42,190 nt of DNA, from assembly GCA_030065755.1 (NCBI GenBank), contig JASJDA010000051.1, positions 1 to 42,190 of the forward strand. The letters are read 5' to 3'. Shown one piece after another: positions 16,623 to 24,006 of this stretch. This stretch comes from Prochloraceae cyanobacterium (lineage in GTDB: Bacteria; Cyanobacteriota; Cyanobacteriia; Cyanobacteriales; JASJDA01). The notes under the pieces are model-generated. The model searched no databases. It was not told the DNA's origin and worked only from the letters and a program-made list of their open reading frames with translations. A program made the position numbers and the translations under genes. Positions within the stretch are counted from its first letter, which is position 1; the number at the start of each line of letters is the position of its first letter.

Positions 16623-18176
16623 GTGGATGTTGCTGAATTAGTCAGAGTATCAATTATTCTCCTGCTCGTTGCCACCGTTGTAGCTTTACTTTCTCGCTGG
16701 CTGCGAGTACCGTACGTTGCGGGTTTAGTGATAGCGGGGTTAGCGATCGCCGAATTCTTGCCAGACCGATTCGGTCTGAGTGACTCTTTAATTTTAAATC
16801 TATTTCTGCCAATTTTAATATTCGAGGCAGCTATTAACACTGATATAAGTCGGTTGCGGAGCAATGTTAAGCCAATAGCCTTATTAGCAGGACCTGGAGT
16901 AGCGATCGCCTCTGGTGTAACAGCAATGCTCTTGAAATGGGGTCTCGGACTTAGTTGGACTTCCGCACTATTAGCTGGGGTAATTTTAGCAATTACAGAC
17001 ACAGTATCGGTAATTGCTGCATTCAAAGAAGTGGCAGTACCGTCGCGCCTTTCAACTATTGTAGAGGGAGAAAGTTTATTTAATGACGGTCTAGCGCTGG
17101 TTATATTTAGCCTAATTTTGCAAGTTCACCAAACAGGCTATCTCTCAGTTGCAGACGGATTTCAAGAATTCTTCGTAACGATCTTGGGAGGAAGCGTAGT
17201 AGGGCTGACTATTGGCTATTTAAGTACGGGTTTATTTGTCTTTGCCGACGAGCCTTTAAGCAGTATTTTACTAACCATAGGGGTAGCATTGGGAGCATTT
17301 CAACTGGGACAATTTTTGAGCGTTTCCGGTGTAGTCGCTGTGGTTGTAGCTGGGTTAATTGTAGGGAGTAAAGGGTTATCGAATCAAGTATCCCCATCGA
17401 CTAGATTAACTTTACTTAGCTTCTGGGAATCGATCGCTTTTGGGGTCAATAGCTTTATTTTTCTAATCGTCGGTCTAGAAGTTAAGCTGATTACCCTGTG
17501 GACTACTTTACCCGCCGTTTTGCTCGCGATTCTTGCCTACCAAGGGGGACGCATACTTTCTGTTTACCCTTTATTAGCTATGGTGCGCTGGTTCGATCGT
17601 CCAATTCCCTGGCGCTGGCAGCACGTATTATTTCTAGGCAATATTAAAGGGTCTCTTTCTATGGCGCTGGTACTCAGTTTACCCGCAACATTAAGCGATC
17701 GAGAACAACTAATTGCTATTGTTTTTGGCACAGTATTGCTGTCCCTTGTCGGACAGGGAGTAAGTTTACCTTGGCTGGTGAAACGTTTGAAGCTGTCTCG
17801 CCCTTCTCCATTTCGTCAGAAAACTGAAGGATTACAAGCCCAGTTAATCACAGCTAAGGCAGCACAAGACGAATTAGAAACCCTGCTCAAGTCAGGAGTA
17901 TTGCCAAAAGCAGTCTATGAAGAGATCCGATCGGCTTATCAGGTACAAATAGCTGGGGCAGAAAAAGCATTGCGACAATTATACAATCGTCGCTCCAATG
18001 AGTTCGATCCCAAAAAGGGCGATCTCTCAAAACTCGATGGGATTAAGCGCCGTTTGCTACTGGGAGAAAAAGCAGCATTAACCCAGGCGATACGGAAGGG
18101 AATTCTTTCAGAGGAAATTGTCAGAGACAAAATACAAGCCATTGACAAACAATTGCTTCAACTCAAAGACGAGTAG
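16623..18176 (+). CDS. CPA1-family Na+/H+ antiporter (NhaP/NhaS1-like)
   Basis: A 517-aa membrane antiporter exchanging Na+ (or K+/Ca2+) for protons. About 12 hydrophobic helices span residues 5-395. Core CPA1 motifs are visible: the TM4-like ITDTVSV (Asp126; most relatives have Pro after the Asp, here Thr), and VEGESLFNDGLALV with the ion-binding Asn154-Asp155 pair. A conserved Arg/Lys helix occurs near FLGNIKGSLSMAL, where many relatives have RG. The C-terminal 120 residues are cytosolic and strongly helical (QAQLITAKAAQDELETLLKS and onward), a likely regulatory tail as in cyanobacterial NhaP/NhaS1. The start is GTG 16623 (MDVAELVRV). It appears to be a single gene, followed by the polypurine/heptamer repeat. 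Confidence 0.9.
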   Translation: MDVAELVRVSIILLLVATVVALLSRWLRVPYVAGLVIAGLAIAEFLPDRFGLSDSLILNLFLPILIFEAAINTDISRLRSNVKPIALLAGPGVAIASGVTAMLLKWGLGLSWTSALLAGVILAITDTVSVIAAFKEVAVPSRLSTIVEGESLFNDGLALVIFSLILQVHQTGYLSVADGFQEFFVTILGGSVVGLTIGYLSTGLFVFADEPLSSILLTIGVALGAFQLGQFLSVSGVVAVVVAGLIVGSKGLSNQVSPSTRLTLLSFWESIAFGVNSFIFLIVGLEVKLITLWTTLPAVLLAILAYQGGRILSVYPLLAMVRWFDRPIPWRWQHVLFLGNIKGSLSMALVLSLPATLSDREQLIAIVFGTVLLSLVGQGVSLPWLVKRLKLSRPSPFRQKTEGLQAQLITAKAAQDELETLLKSGVLPKAVYEEIRSAYQVQIAGAEKALRQLYNRRSNEFDPKKGDLSKLDGIKRRLLLGEKAALTQAIRKGILSEEIVRDKIQAIDKQLLQLKDE

Positions 18177-18178
18177 AG

Positions 18179-18338
18179 GTGTGGGGAGAGGGGGAGAGGG
18201 GGAGAGGGGAGAGGGGGGAGTGTGGGAAGTGTGGGGAGAATAACAAACAGCTAACAGCTAACAGCCAACAGCTAACAGCTAACAGCCAACAGCCAACAGC
18301 CAACAGCAAATAGCCAACAGCAAATAGCAAACAATTTT
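18179..18338 (+). repeat. Composite repeat copy A: polypurine tract plus AACAGCY heptamers
   Basis: A GGGGAGAG-type polypurine tract (about 18180-18239) runs directly into about 13 degenerate heptamers (AACAGCT, AACAGCC, AATAGCC, AATAGCA) up to about 18335. It lies just after the antiporter stop. The same two-part unit recurs at 19732-19868 in the same orientation and at 22961-23109 inverted. Unit length, lack of spacers and degeneracy exclude a CRISPR array. It corresponds to the short tandemly repeated repetitive (STRR-like) sequences known from cyanobacterial gene gaps. Confidence 0.8.
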
Positions 18339-18453
18339 TAAGTCTTGTTAAAAAATATTCTGTATTAGCCAATATTAAAGGAAAAACAGTGAAATTATAA
18401 ATTCATAACTAGACTTACAGACTTTCCACGAGAAGTCTCTATTGGGTAATAAT

Positions 18454-19725
18454 ATGGATAAAAGATTTGCGAAAATATTCAATTTAACTGAAGATGAAGC
18501 GATTGCTCTTCTCAAAACACCTTTAGACCAACTCAAGGATGAAACAGACCGCTATATTGCTGCTTCTCATCTGATGAACTTTCCCACCGAGCGATCGATT
18601 AATGCTCTAATTGAAGCAGTGCAAAACGACGACTCCCAACTGTACAATCGTATTGCCAGACGCAAAGCAGTAGAAAGTTTGGGGCGCTTGCATGCATCAG
18701 TAGCCTTACCAGTAATTCGGTCTTGTTTGATCGACGATGATTGTTACACGGTAGAAAACGCAGTTTGGGCAATTGGGGAGATCGGAACAAAAGACGAAGC
18801 AATTTTAGAACAAATTTCCCAATTACTAGAAAAACCAGGTCAAAGTTACCGAGTAATTATTCAAGTTCTTGCTAAACTAGACTATCAACCAGCTCTCGAT
18901 CGCATTAGAAAATTCATAGATTCTGATGACGAACCTATATCCAGTGCCGCGATCTCTACAGTTTGCCGTTTTACGGGAGACTATACTGGGATGGATAAAG
19001 TTGTTGCATTTTTAGAACATAGTAGTGTCAATGCAAGACGTGCGTGTATTCAAGATTTGATTGACGCTCGATATTACCAAGCCATACCTCAGATCTCTCG
19101 CTGTCCCGTTTCAGTGGTTTTTCGCCTGCGAGGAATTAAAATGTTAGCAGAGGACGGCATTCCAGCAGGTAAAATAACTTTTGCCGATATAGAACCAGCA
19201 ATCGAGCGAACTCTTTACGATCGCGCCGAAGAATTAGAATTGGTACACGAATACGACCTACCCCCTAAACTAGAATTTGCGATCGATGAGCTGTATCATA
19301 CGGACTTTGGAAGGTGTTATCTGGCAAGTAAAACTCTGCTAGAAATGTATTCTGAAGAAGCACCAGAGGCTTTGATGGCTACTTTTGCTAAAGAAGCACA
19401 TAACGATTATGGCGCTCACTATCACGTAGTTAAACTACTAGGTCAACTTAAATACGCTCCCGCTTACGACCTGTTGGTTGAAGCTTTGCATAATAAAGCG
19501 CCTCAGTTTCAAAAATCCCGCGCAGCAGCAGCGATCGCTTTGGCTAATTTAGGCGATCGAAGAGCAATTTCTGAAATTAAGGAAGGGTTAAAAGCCAAAA
19601 ATTGGGACTTAAAATATGCTTGTTTGCTAGCTTTAGAACAGTTAGGTGATAATTCGGGCAAAAATATAGTTGCTGAGGACTCGGATTTGCTAGTTAAAGC
19701 TAAGATAACTAGTCGATCGAAGTAA
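18454..19725 (+). CDS. HEAT-repeat protein of the E/F-type phycobilin lyase clan (CpeY/CpcE-like)
   Basis: A protein of about 423 aa composed of PBS-lyase-type HEAT repeats, for example SQLYNRIARRKAVESLGRLH, YTVENAVWAIGEIGTKDEA and KSRAAAAIALANLGDRRAISE. The size and sequence fit the large E/F-clan members related to CpeY and the phycocyanin lyase-related HEAT proteins, which attach or remove bilins on phycobiliproteins in the cytosol. Whether this one is a lyase, and its bilin and subunit specificity, cannot be read from the sequence; no phycobiliprotein gene is in the window. Start ATG 18454 (MDKRFAKIFNLTEDEA); an upstream in-frame TTG at 18442 is less likely. It sits between two copies of the composite repeat. 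Confidence 0.78.
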   Translation: MDKRFAKIFNLTEDEAIALLKTPLDQLKDETDRYIAASHLMNFPTERSINALIEAVQNDDSQLYNRIARRKAVESLGRLHASVALPVIRSCLIDDDCYTVENAVWAIGEIGTKDEAILEQISQLLEKPGQSYRVIIQVLAKLDYQPALDRIRKFIDSDDEPISSAAISTVCRFTGDYTGMDKVVAFLEHSSVNARRACIQDLIDARYYQAIPQISRCPVSVVFRLRGIKMLAEDGIPAGKITFADIEPAIERTLYDRAEELELVHEYDLPPKLEFAIDELYHTDFGRCYLASKTLLEMYSEEAPEALMATFAKEAHNDYGAHYHVVKLLGQLKYAPAYDLLVEALHNKAPQFQKSRAAAAIALANLGDRRAISEIKEGLKAKNWDLKYACLLALEQLGDNSGKNIVAEDSDLLVKAKITSRSK

Positions 19726-19731
19726 GAAGAG

Positions 19732-19868
19732 GGGTAGAGAGGGAGAGAGGGAGAGGGGGAGAGGGGGAGGTCAGAGGTCAGAGGTCAGCCAATAGCTAAC
19801 AGCTAACAGCCAACAGCCAATAACCAACAGCCAATAGCAAACAGCCAACAGCCAACAGCAAATAGCTA
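19732..19868 (+). repeat. Composite repeat copy B, abutting the aroE start
   Basis: A polypurine GAGAGGG tract (19732-19769) is followed by GGTCAGA triplicate and AACAGCY/AATAGCY heptamers up to about 19868. This is the same order and orientation as copy A. Only three bases separate the last heptamer from the aroE ATG, so the repeat forms the whole proximal 5' region of aroE, and no Shine-Dalgarno sequence is visible there. Confidence 0.8.
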
Positions 19869-19871
19869 AAA

Positions 19872-20747
19872 ATGCAACTTATTACAGGTAAAACGAAACT
19901 ACTAGGGGTAATTGGGGATCCGGTGGAGCATTCTTTCTCGCCAGTGATGCACAATGCCGCGATCGCTGAGTTAAATTTAGATTATGTTTATTTGCCTCTT
20001 CCAGTAAAAGCCAAGGATTTGGAAAGGGCGATCGCTGGTTTTGAAGCAATTGGCTTAGTGGGTTTTAGTGTTACTATTCCCCACAAACAGACTATTTTGC
20101 CCCTACTTTCGGAGATTGCTCCTAACGCTGAGTTGGTGGGTGCTGTAAATACTGTTTGGCGTACAGAAAGGGGTTGGAAGGGTACGAACACCGATGTAGA
20201 AGGATTTCTCGCTCCCTTGAGAACTACGTTACGATTGCGAGACTGGAGTCAAGTTATTCCAGTTATTCTAGGTAATGGTGGTGCAGCCAGGGCGGTTGTT
20301 GCTGGTTTGCTGCGACTTGGATGCTCGAAAATTCATGTTGTCGGACGCGATCGAGATAAGTTAGACCTTTTTAAACAAAATTGGGCTGATTCGTACTTAG
20401 AACTGGATTTAAAGGTTCATATATGGTCGGAATTATCGGGATTGGTATCTGAAACAAATTTGTTAGTAAACACCACCCCTGTGGGGATGTATCCTTTCGT
20501 AGATAAGTCTCCTGTAGAAGAGGAATTGATGGAAAAATTGCCAAAGGGGGCGATCGTCTACGACCTAATTTATAATCCCAGACCTACTGAGTTTTTGAAA
20601 ATAGGAGAGAAAGTAGGAGCGATCGCTATTGACGGGTTAGAAATGTTAGTCCAACAAGGTGCAGCCGCTTTACAAATTTGGTTACAGCAACCAGTACCAG
20701 TTGATGTTATGAGGAGATCGCTCCTAGAACATTTAGGATTAAATTGA
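19872..20747 (+). CDS. aroE: Shikimate dehydrogenase (NADP+)
   Basis: A 291-aa enzyme of the shikimate pathway reducing 3-dehydroshikimate to shikimate with NADPH, in the cytosol. The substrate-binding N-terminal domain shows GDPVEHSFSPVMHNAAI and FSVTIPHKQTI, with the catalytic Lys in the latter, and GTNTDVEGF with the catalytic Asp. The Rossmann domain has the glycine-rich ILGNGGAARAVVAGL and the basic VVGRDRDKLD consistent with NADP preference. The C-terminal IDGLEMLVQQGAAALQIW is conserved. Length is normal (270-295). It starts at ATG 19872 directly after the heptamer repeat, which leaves promoter and ribosome site unresolved. It ends at a strong hairpin shared with dnaK. Confidence 0.95.
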   Translation: MQLITGKTKLLGVIGDPVEHSFSPVMHNAAIAELNLDYVYLPLPVKAKDLERAIAGFEAIGLVGFSVTIPHKQTILPLLSEIAPNAELVGAVNTVWRTERGWKGTNTDVEGFLAPLRTTLRLRDWSQVIPVILGNGGAARAVVAGLLRLGCSKIHVVGRDRDKLDLFKQNWADSYLELDLKVHIWSELSGLVSETNLLVNTTPVGMYPFVDKSPVEEELMEKLPKGAIVYDLIYNPRPTEFLKIGEKVGAIAIDGLEMLVQQGAAALQIWLQQPVPVDVMRRSLLEHLGLN

Positions 20748-20762
20748 CCACCGAAAAAGCCA

Positions 20763-20789
20763 TAATGAGCGCTAATTTAGCGCTCATTA
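20763..20789. terminator. Perfect 12-bp hairpin between convergent aroE and dnaK
   Basis: The stem TAATGAGCGCTA (20763-20774), loop ATT, and TAGCGCTCATTA (20778-20789) is perfect over 12 bp. It is followed on the plus strand by AAAACTTTTA, and on the minus strand by a mixed TGGCTTTTTCGG with a T-run. It lies 15 bp after the aroE stop and 30 bp after the dnaK stop, a shared intrinsic terminator. Confidence 0.85.
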
Positions 20790-20819
20790 AAACTTTTATA
20801 GAATTCGATCGTCAGTTAC

Positions 20820-22748
20820 TTACTTAGTTTCAGAGAATTCAGCGTCAATTACGTCATCGCCGCCACCATTTCCCTGAGCGCCAGGAGCACCAGTAGCACC
20901 AGTTCCCTGAGCGCCACCAGCACCACTGGGAGCTTGACTCTCATCAGCTTGTTGATAGACACTACTACCGATGCTGTAGAGAGTTTGTTGTAACTCAGGC
21001 ATCAAAGTTTTGATAGTTTCGTCGTCTTCCTTAGAAAGAGCCTCTTTGAGTTGGCCGATCAAACCTTCTGCCTTAGTCTTGTCAGCAGCAGGAATTTTAT
21101 CACCTAGCTCCTTGATTTGCTTCTCAGCTTGATAGACTAAAGAATCAGCTTGGTTCTTGCGATCGATTTTCTCGCGGCGTTCTTTATCAGCACCAGCAAA
21201 CTGTTCTGCTTCTTTAACCATGCGTTCTACTTCTGAATCAGGTAGAGTAGAAGCACCAGTGATGCTAATGGATTGTTCTTTTCCAGTACCTCTATCTTTG
21301 GCAGTTACATTGAGGATACCGTTAGCATCAATATCAAAAGTAACTTCAATTTGAGGAACGCCACGGGGTGCTGGGGGAATACCGTCGAGGCGGAAAGTTC
21401 CCAAACTCTTGTTATCATTTGACATTTCCCGTTCCCCTTGGAGAACGTGAATTTCTACATTAGTTTGACCGTCAACTGCTGTGGAAAAAACTTCTGATTT
21501 CTTGGTAGGAATGGTAGTGTTGCGGCTAATAATCTTAGTCATTACACCGCCTAAAGTTTCTACCCCTAAAGATAGAGAAGTAACGTCTAAGAGTAAGATA
21601 TCTTTTACTTCACCTGCGAGTACGCCAGCTTGAATTGCTGCACCTACTGCTACTACCTCATCTGGGTTAACTCCTTGACAAGCCTCTTTGCCGATCGTCC
21701 GCTTGACGAGATCTTGTACTGCAGGAATGCGGGTGGAACCTCCAACCAAGACTACTTCATCAATCTCATTTTTACCCATTTTCGCATCCCGCATAGCGTT
21801 TTCTACTGGGATGCGGCAGCGATCGATGAGGTCCGAGCAAAGTTCTTCAAATTTTGCCCTTGTCAGACTCATTTCTAGGTGTTTGGGGCCATCGGATGTA
21901 GCGGTGATGAAAGGTAGGTTGATCTCAGTTTGAGTTACGCTAGAGAGTTCAATTTTTGCTTTTTCAGCAGCTTCTGTAAGACGCTGGAGAGCTTGATTGT
22001 CTTTGCGCAGATCTATACGTTCTTTTTTAAAGAAGCTTTCTGCTAAGTGATCGACAATTTTTTTATCAAAATCATCACCACCTAGGTGAGTGTCCCCAGA
22101 AGTAGATCTTACTTCAAATACCCCATCACCTACTTCTAAAATGGAAACGTCGAAGGTTCCTCCACCCAAGTCAAATACGAGGATGGTTTCATTACTTTTT
22201 TTATCTAAACCATAAGATAGAGAGGCAGCAGTAGGTTCGTTGATGATCCGCAGCACTTCTATACCAGCAATTTTGCCAGCATCTTTAGTAGCTTGACGCT
22301 GAGAATCGTTGAAGTATGCGGGAACAGTAATTACTGCTTGCGTCACGGTCGTTCCTAGGTACTTACTAGCATCTTCGACTAGCTTGCGCAGTACCTGAGC
22401 GGAAATTTCTTCGGGAGCAAATTGCTTTTTCATCGCCTGGGAGTCTAGCTTAACGTTGCCGTTGCTATCCCGCAAGACTTTGTAGGAAACCTCGGTAGTT
22501 TCGTTAGTTACCTCGTCGAATTTTCTACCAATAAAGCGTTTTACGGAGTAGAAAGTGTTTTGGGAATTCATTACCGCCTGACGCTTAGCAATTTGACCGA
22601 CCAGTTGATCGCCATTTTTAGCATAAGCAACCACAGAAGGGGTAGTGCGGAAACCTTCCGCATTGGCGATCACAGTTGGTTTCCCACCTTCCATCACCGC
22701 TACACACGAGTTTGTCGTTCCTAAGTCAATTCCAACAACCTTTGCCAT
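20820..22748 (-). CDS. dnaK: Molecular chaperone DnaK (Hsp70)
   Basis: A 642-aa ATP-dependent Hsp70 chaperone. The actin-like ATPase domain (1-385) has [47 protein letters not shown] and [14 protein letters not shown]. The substrate-binding domain (about 390-510) starts after the linker [17 protein letters not shown], and the helical lid follows. The C-terminus has a Gly/Ala/Gln-rich stretch and ends [11 protein letters not shown], close to the EEVD-like tail of bacterial DnaK. Length is typical. It resembles the essential cyanobacterial DnaK2 type, although paralog identity is not certain. No grpE or dnaJ gene adjoins. The leader holds an inverted repeat at 22788-22850 but no CIRCE element. 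Confidence 0.97.
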   Translation of the reverse strand: MAKVVGIDLGTTNSCVAVMEGGKPTVIANAEGFRTTPSVVAYAKNGDQLVGQIAKRQAVMNSQNTFYSVKRFIGRKFDEVTNETTEVSYKVLRDSNGNVKLDSQAMKKQFAPEEISAQVLRKLVEDASKYLGTTVTQAVITVPAYFNDSQRQATKDAGKIAGIEVLRIINEPTAASLSYGLDKKSNETILVFDLGGGTFDVSILEVGDGVFEVRSTSGDTHLGGDDFDKKIVDHLAESFFKKERIDLRKDNQALQRLTEAAEKAKIELSSVTQTEINLPFITATSDGPKHLEMSLTRAKFEELCSDLIDRCRIPVENAMRDAKMGKNEIDEVVLVGGSTRIPAVQDLVKRTIGKEACQGVNPDEVVAVGAAIQAGVLAGEVKDILLLDVTSLSLGVETLGGVMTKIISRNTTIPTKKSEVFSTAVDGQTNVEIHVLQGEREMSNDNKSLGTFRLDGIPPAPRGVPQIEVTFDIDANGILNVTAKDRGTGKEQSISITGASTLPDSEVERMVKEAEQFAGADKERREKIDRKNQADSLVYQAEKQIKELGDKIPAADKTKAEGLIGQLKEALSKEDDETIKTLMPELQQTLYSIGSSVYQQADESQAPSGAGGAQGTGATGAPGAQGNGGGDDVIDAEFSETK

Positions 22749-22787
22749 AAAAGTGCTGCTCCAGTGTAACTACAAATACTATCTAGG

Positions 22788-22850
22788 AGTAGTGCTGAAC
22801 TAAATCGAGTTCAACGAGCAGCGCCCTCTCGCTTCAGTTCTCGCACTACT
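22788..22850 (-). promoter_or_regulatory. Inverted repeat in the dnaK leader
   Basis: AGTAGTGCTGAAC at 22788-22800 is nearly the reverse complement of GTTCTCGCACTACT at 22837-22850 (8 plus 4 pairs with a small bulge). Inside it is a short GAACT/AGTTC hairpin near 22797-22812. It lies 40-100 nt upstream of the dnaK ATG on the transcribed side, so it could fold in the 5' UTR. A regulatory role such as temperature sensing is only a possibility. The rest of the 22851-22960 stretch holds no recognised site. Confidence 0.35.
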
Positions 22851-22960
22851 ACATATATCTTTATCTATACCTATACTGCAAGTGGTTGATATCTCGGAGG
22901 TAGTGTAGTTTTCCGAACCTTTTAGGACGGATAAGACGAGTTTATCTTTGCCGATCGCTG

Positions 22961-23109
22961 ATTGCTATTGGCTATTGGCTATTTGCTGTTAGTTGTTTGC
23001 TGTTGGCTGTTGGCTATTTGCTGTTGGCTGTTGGCTCTTTGTTATTCTCCCCATCTCCCCGTCTCCCCATCTCCCCCTCTCCCCCTCTCCCCCTCTCCCC
23101 ACACTCCCC
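22961..23109 (-). repeat. Composite repeat copy C, inverted orientation
   Basis: Read on the plus strand, TTGCTAT/TGGCTAT/TTGCTGT/TGGCTGT heptamers (about 22961-23045) are followed by a polypyrimidine CTCCCCATCTCCCC tract (about 23046-23109). This is the reverse complement of copies A and B with the same part order. It lies upstream of dnaK and downstream of the DUF427 gene. Confidence 0.78.
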
Positions 23110-23121
23110 ACACTCTAATCC

Positions 23122-23619
23122 CTACCACCCCCAGCTTCCAGCTCCTCCCTTAAAAGGGCCTACAATATTGTCGGTAATCCAACCTCCGTAAAAATCTCCA
23201 GGTTGTGACTTTACCTGTTCTTCATTGACGTAGCAAGCATCCATTTTGCTGGGATAAAAAGCAACGTAATTGACGATAGCAGCAAATGAAGGTGTTGGTT
23301 GAGGATAATACCACCCCGCATTTGCTACTTGTTTGTCGCCAACCACCACGGTGTAATAGCTTGCTGCTCCCTTCCACTCGCAAAAAGAACTCATTTGGGT
23401 GGGTTTGAGATATTCCATTTTAATATCTTCGGGGGGAATGTAGTAGACGGGTGGGTGACTGGTTTCTAGTACTCTTTGAGTGTTTTTACTATCTGCAATT
23501 GTTACTCCGTTAAACACCACTTGAATGCGTTTATCTGATGGTTCGAGTTTTGGGGGACGGGGATAATCCCATACAGATTCTTGACCTGGCCCTGGTTCAA
23601 TACGTTGTGGACGGAACAT
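23122..23619 (-). CDS. DUF427 domain-containing protein
   Basis: A 165-aa soluble protein with a single DUF427 domain. Visible family features are the RIQVVFNGVTIADSKNTQRVLETSHPPVYYIPPEDI segment, SSFCEWKGAASYYTVVV, and the C-terminal VAFYPSKMDACYV with a final GGWITDNIVGPFKGG. The family has a double beta-barrel-like fold and no established enzyme activity that I can name with confidence. Start ATG 23619 (MFRPQRIEPGPGQESV). It appears monocistronic, with composite repeat C immediately downstream. Confidence 0.9.
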   Translation of the reverse strand: MFRPQRIEPGPGQESVWDYPRPPKLEPSDKRIQVVFNGVTIADSKNTQRVLETSHPPVYYIPPEDIKMEYLKPTQMSSFCEWKGAASYYTVVVGDKQVANAGWYYPQPTPSFAAIVNYVAFYPSKMDACYVNEEQVKSQPGDFYGGWITDNIVGPFKGGAGSWGW

Positions 23620-24006
23620 TTTATATATAATTTTGTAATCTCTGACAATAGTGTCTATTTTTACATTTTGCCGCTTAAAACAGCAAATTAAATGTTGTTT
23701 GCTGTTGGCTATTTGCTGTTTGGTGTTTGAATGCTTTTCACTAATGGGACACTTTTATTTTAATGATGGTGAGTAGTAGTTGTTACTAGATAAATATCGC
23801 TTAAACCTCGATGCCAAAAATGACAGCCGATCGCTGACAAAAAACTGTATTGAAATAAAATGATAGTGACACATTAATATTTCAGTAACTCTTGCTTATT
23901 TAACAATAGTTATCGAGCCAAAATTACTTGTTGCTATCTAACAATATTGCGCTCGGCTACAGCATGATAAAGTTTTATCTCTTTTTGATTCATACGCGCC
24001 ATATTT
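23620..24006. other. Intergenic region between DUF427 gene and uvrA
   Basis: This gap of nearly 390 bp has no convincing gene. At 23693-23733 it contains a short run of the TTGCTGTTGGCTATTTGCTG heptamer repeat, without a polypyrimidine partner. The rest is AT-rich, with isolated GATCG motifs. It must hold the promoter of the DUF427 gene near 23620-23700. Confidence 0.5.

Noticed and set aside
18240-18338. Heptamer arrays as CRISPR
   Set aside because: The units are 7 bp, contiguous and degenerate, without unique spacers; the same holds for 37030-37233. No cas gene is present.
22749-22960. CIRCE/HrcA operator before dnaK
   Set aside because: The repeat seen there does not match TTAGCACTC-N9-GAGTGCTAA.
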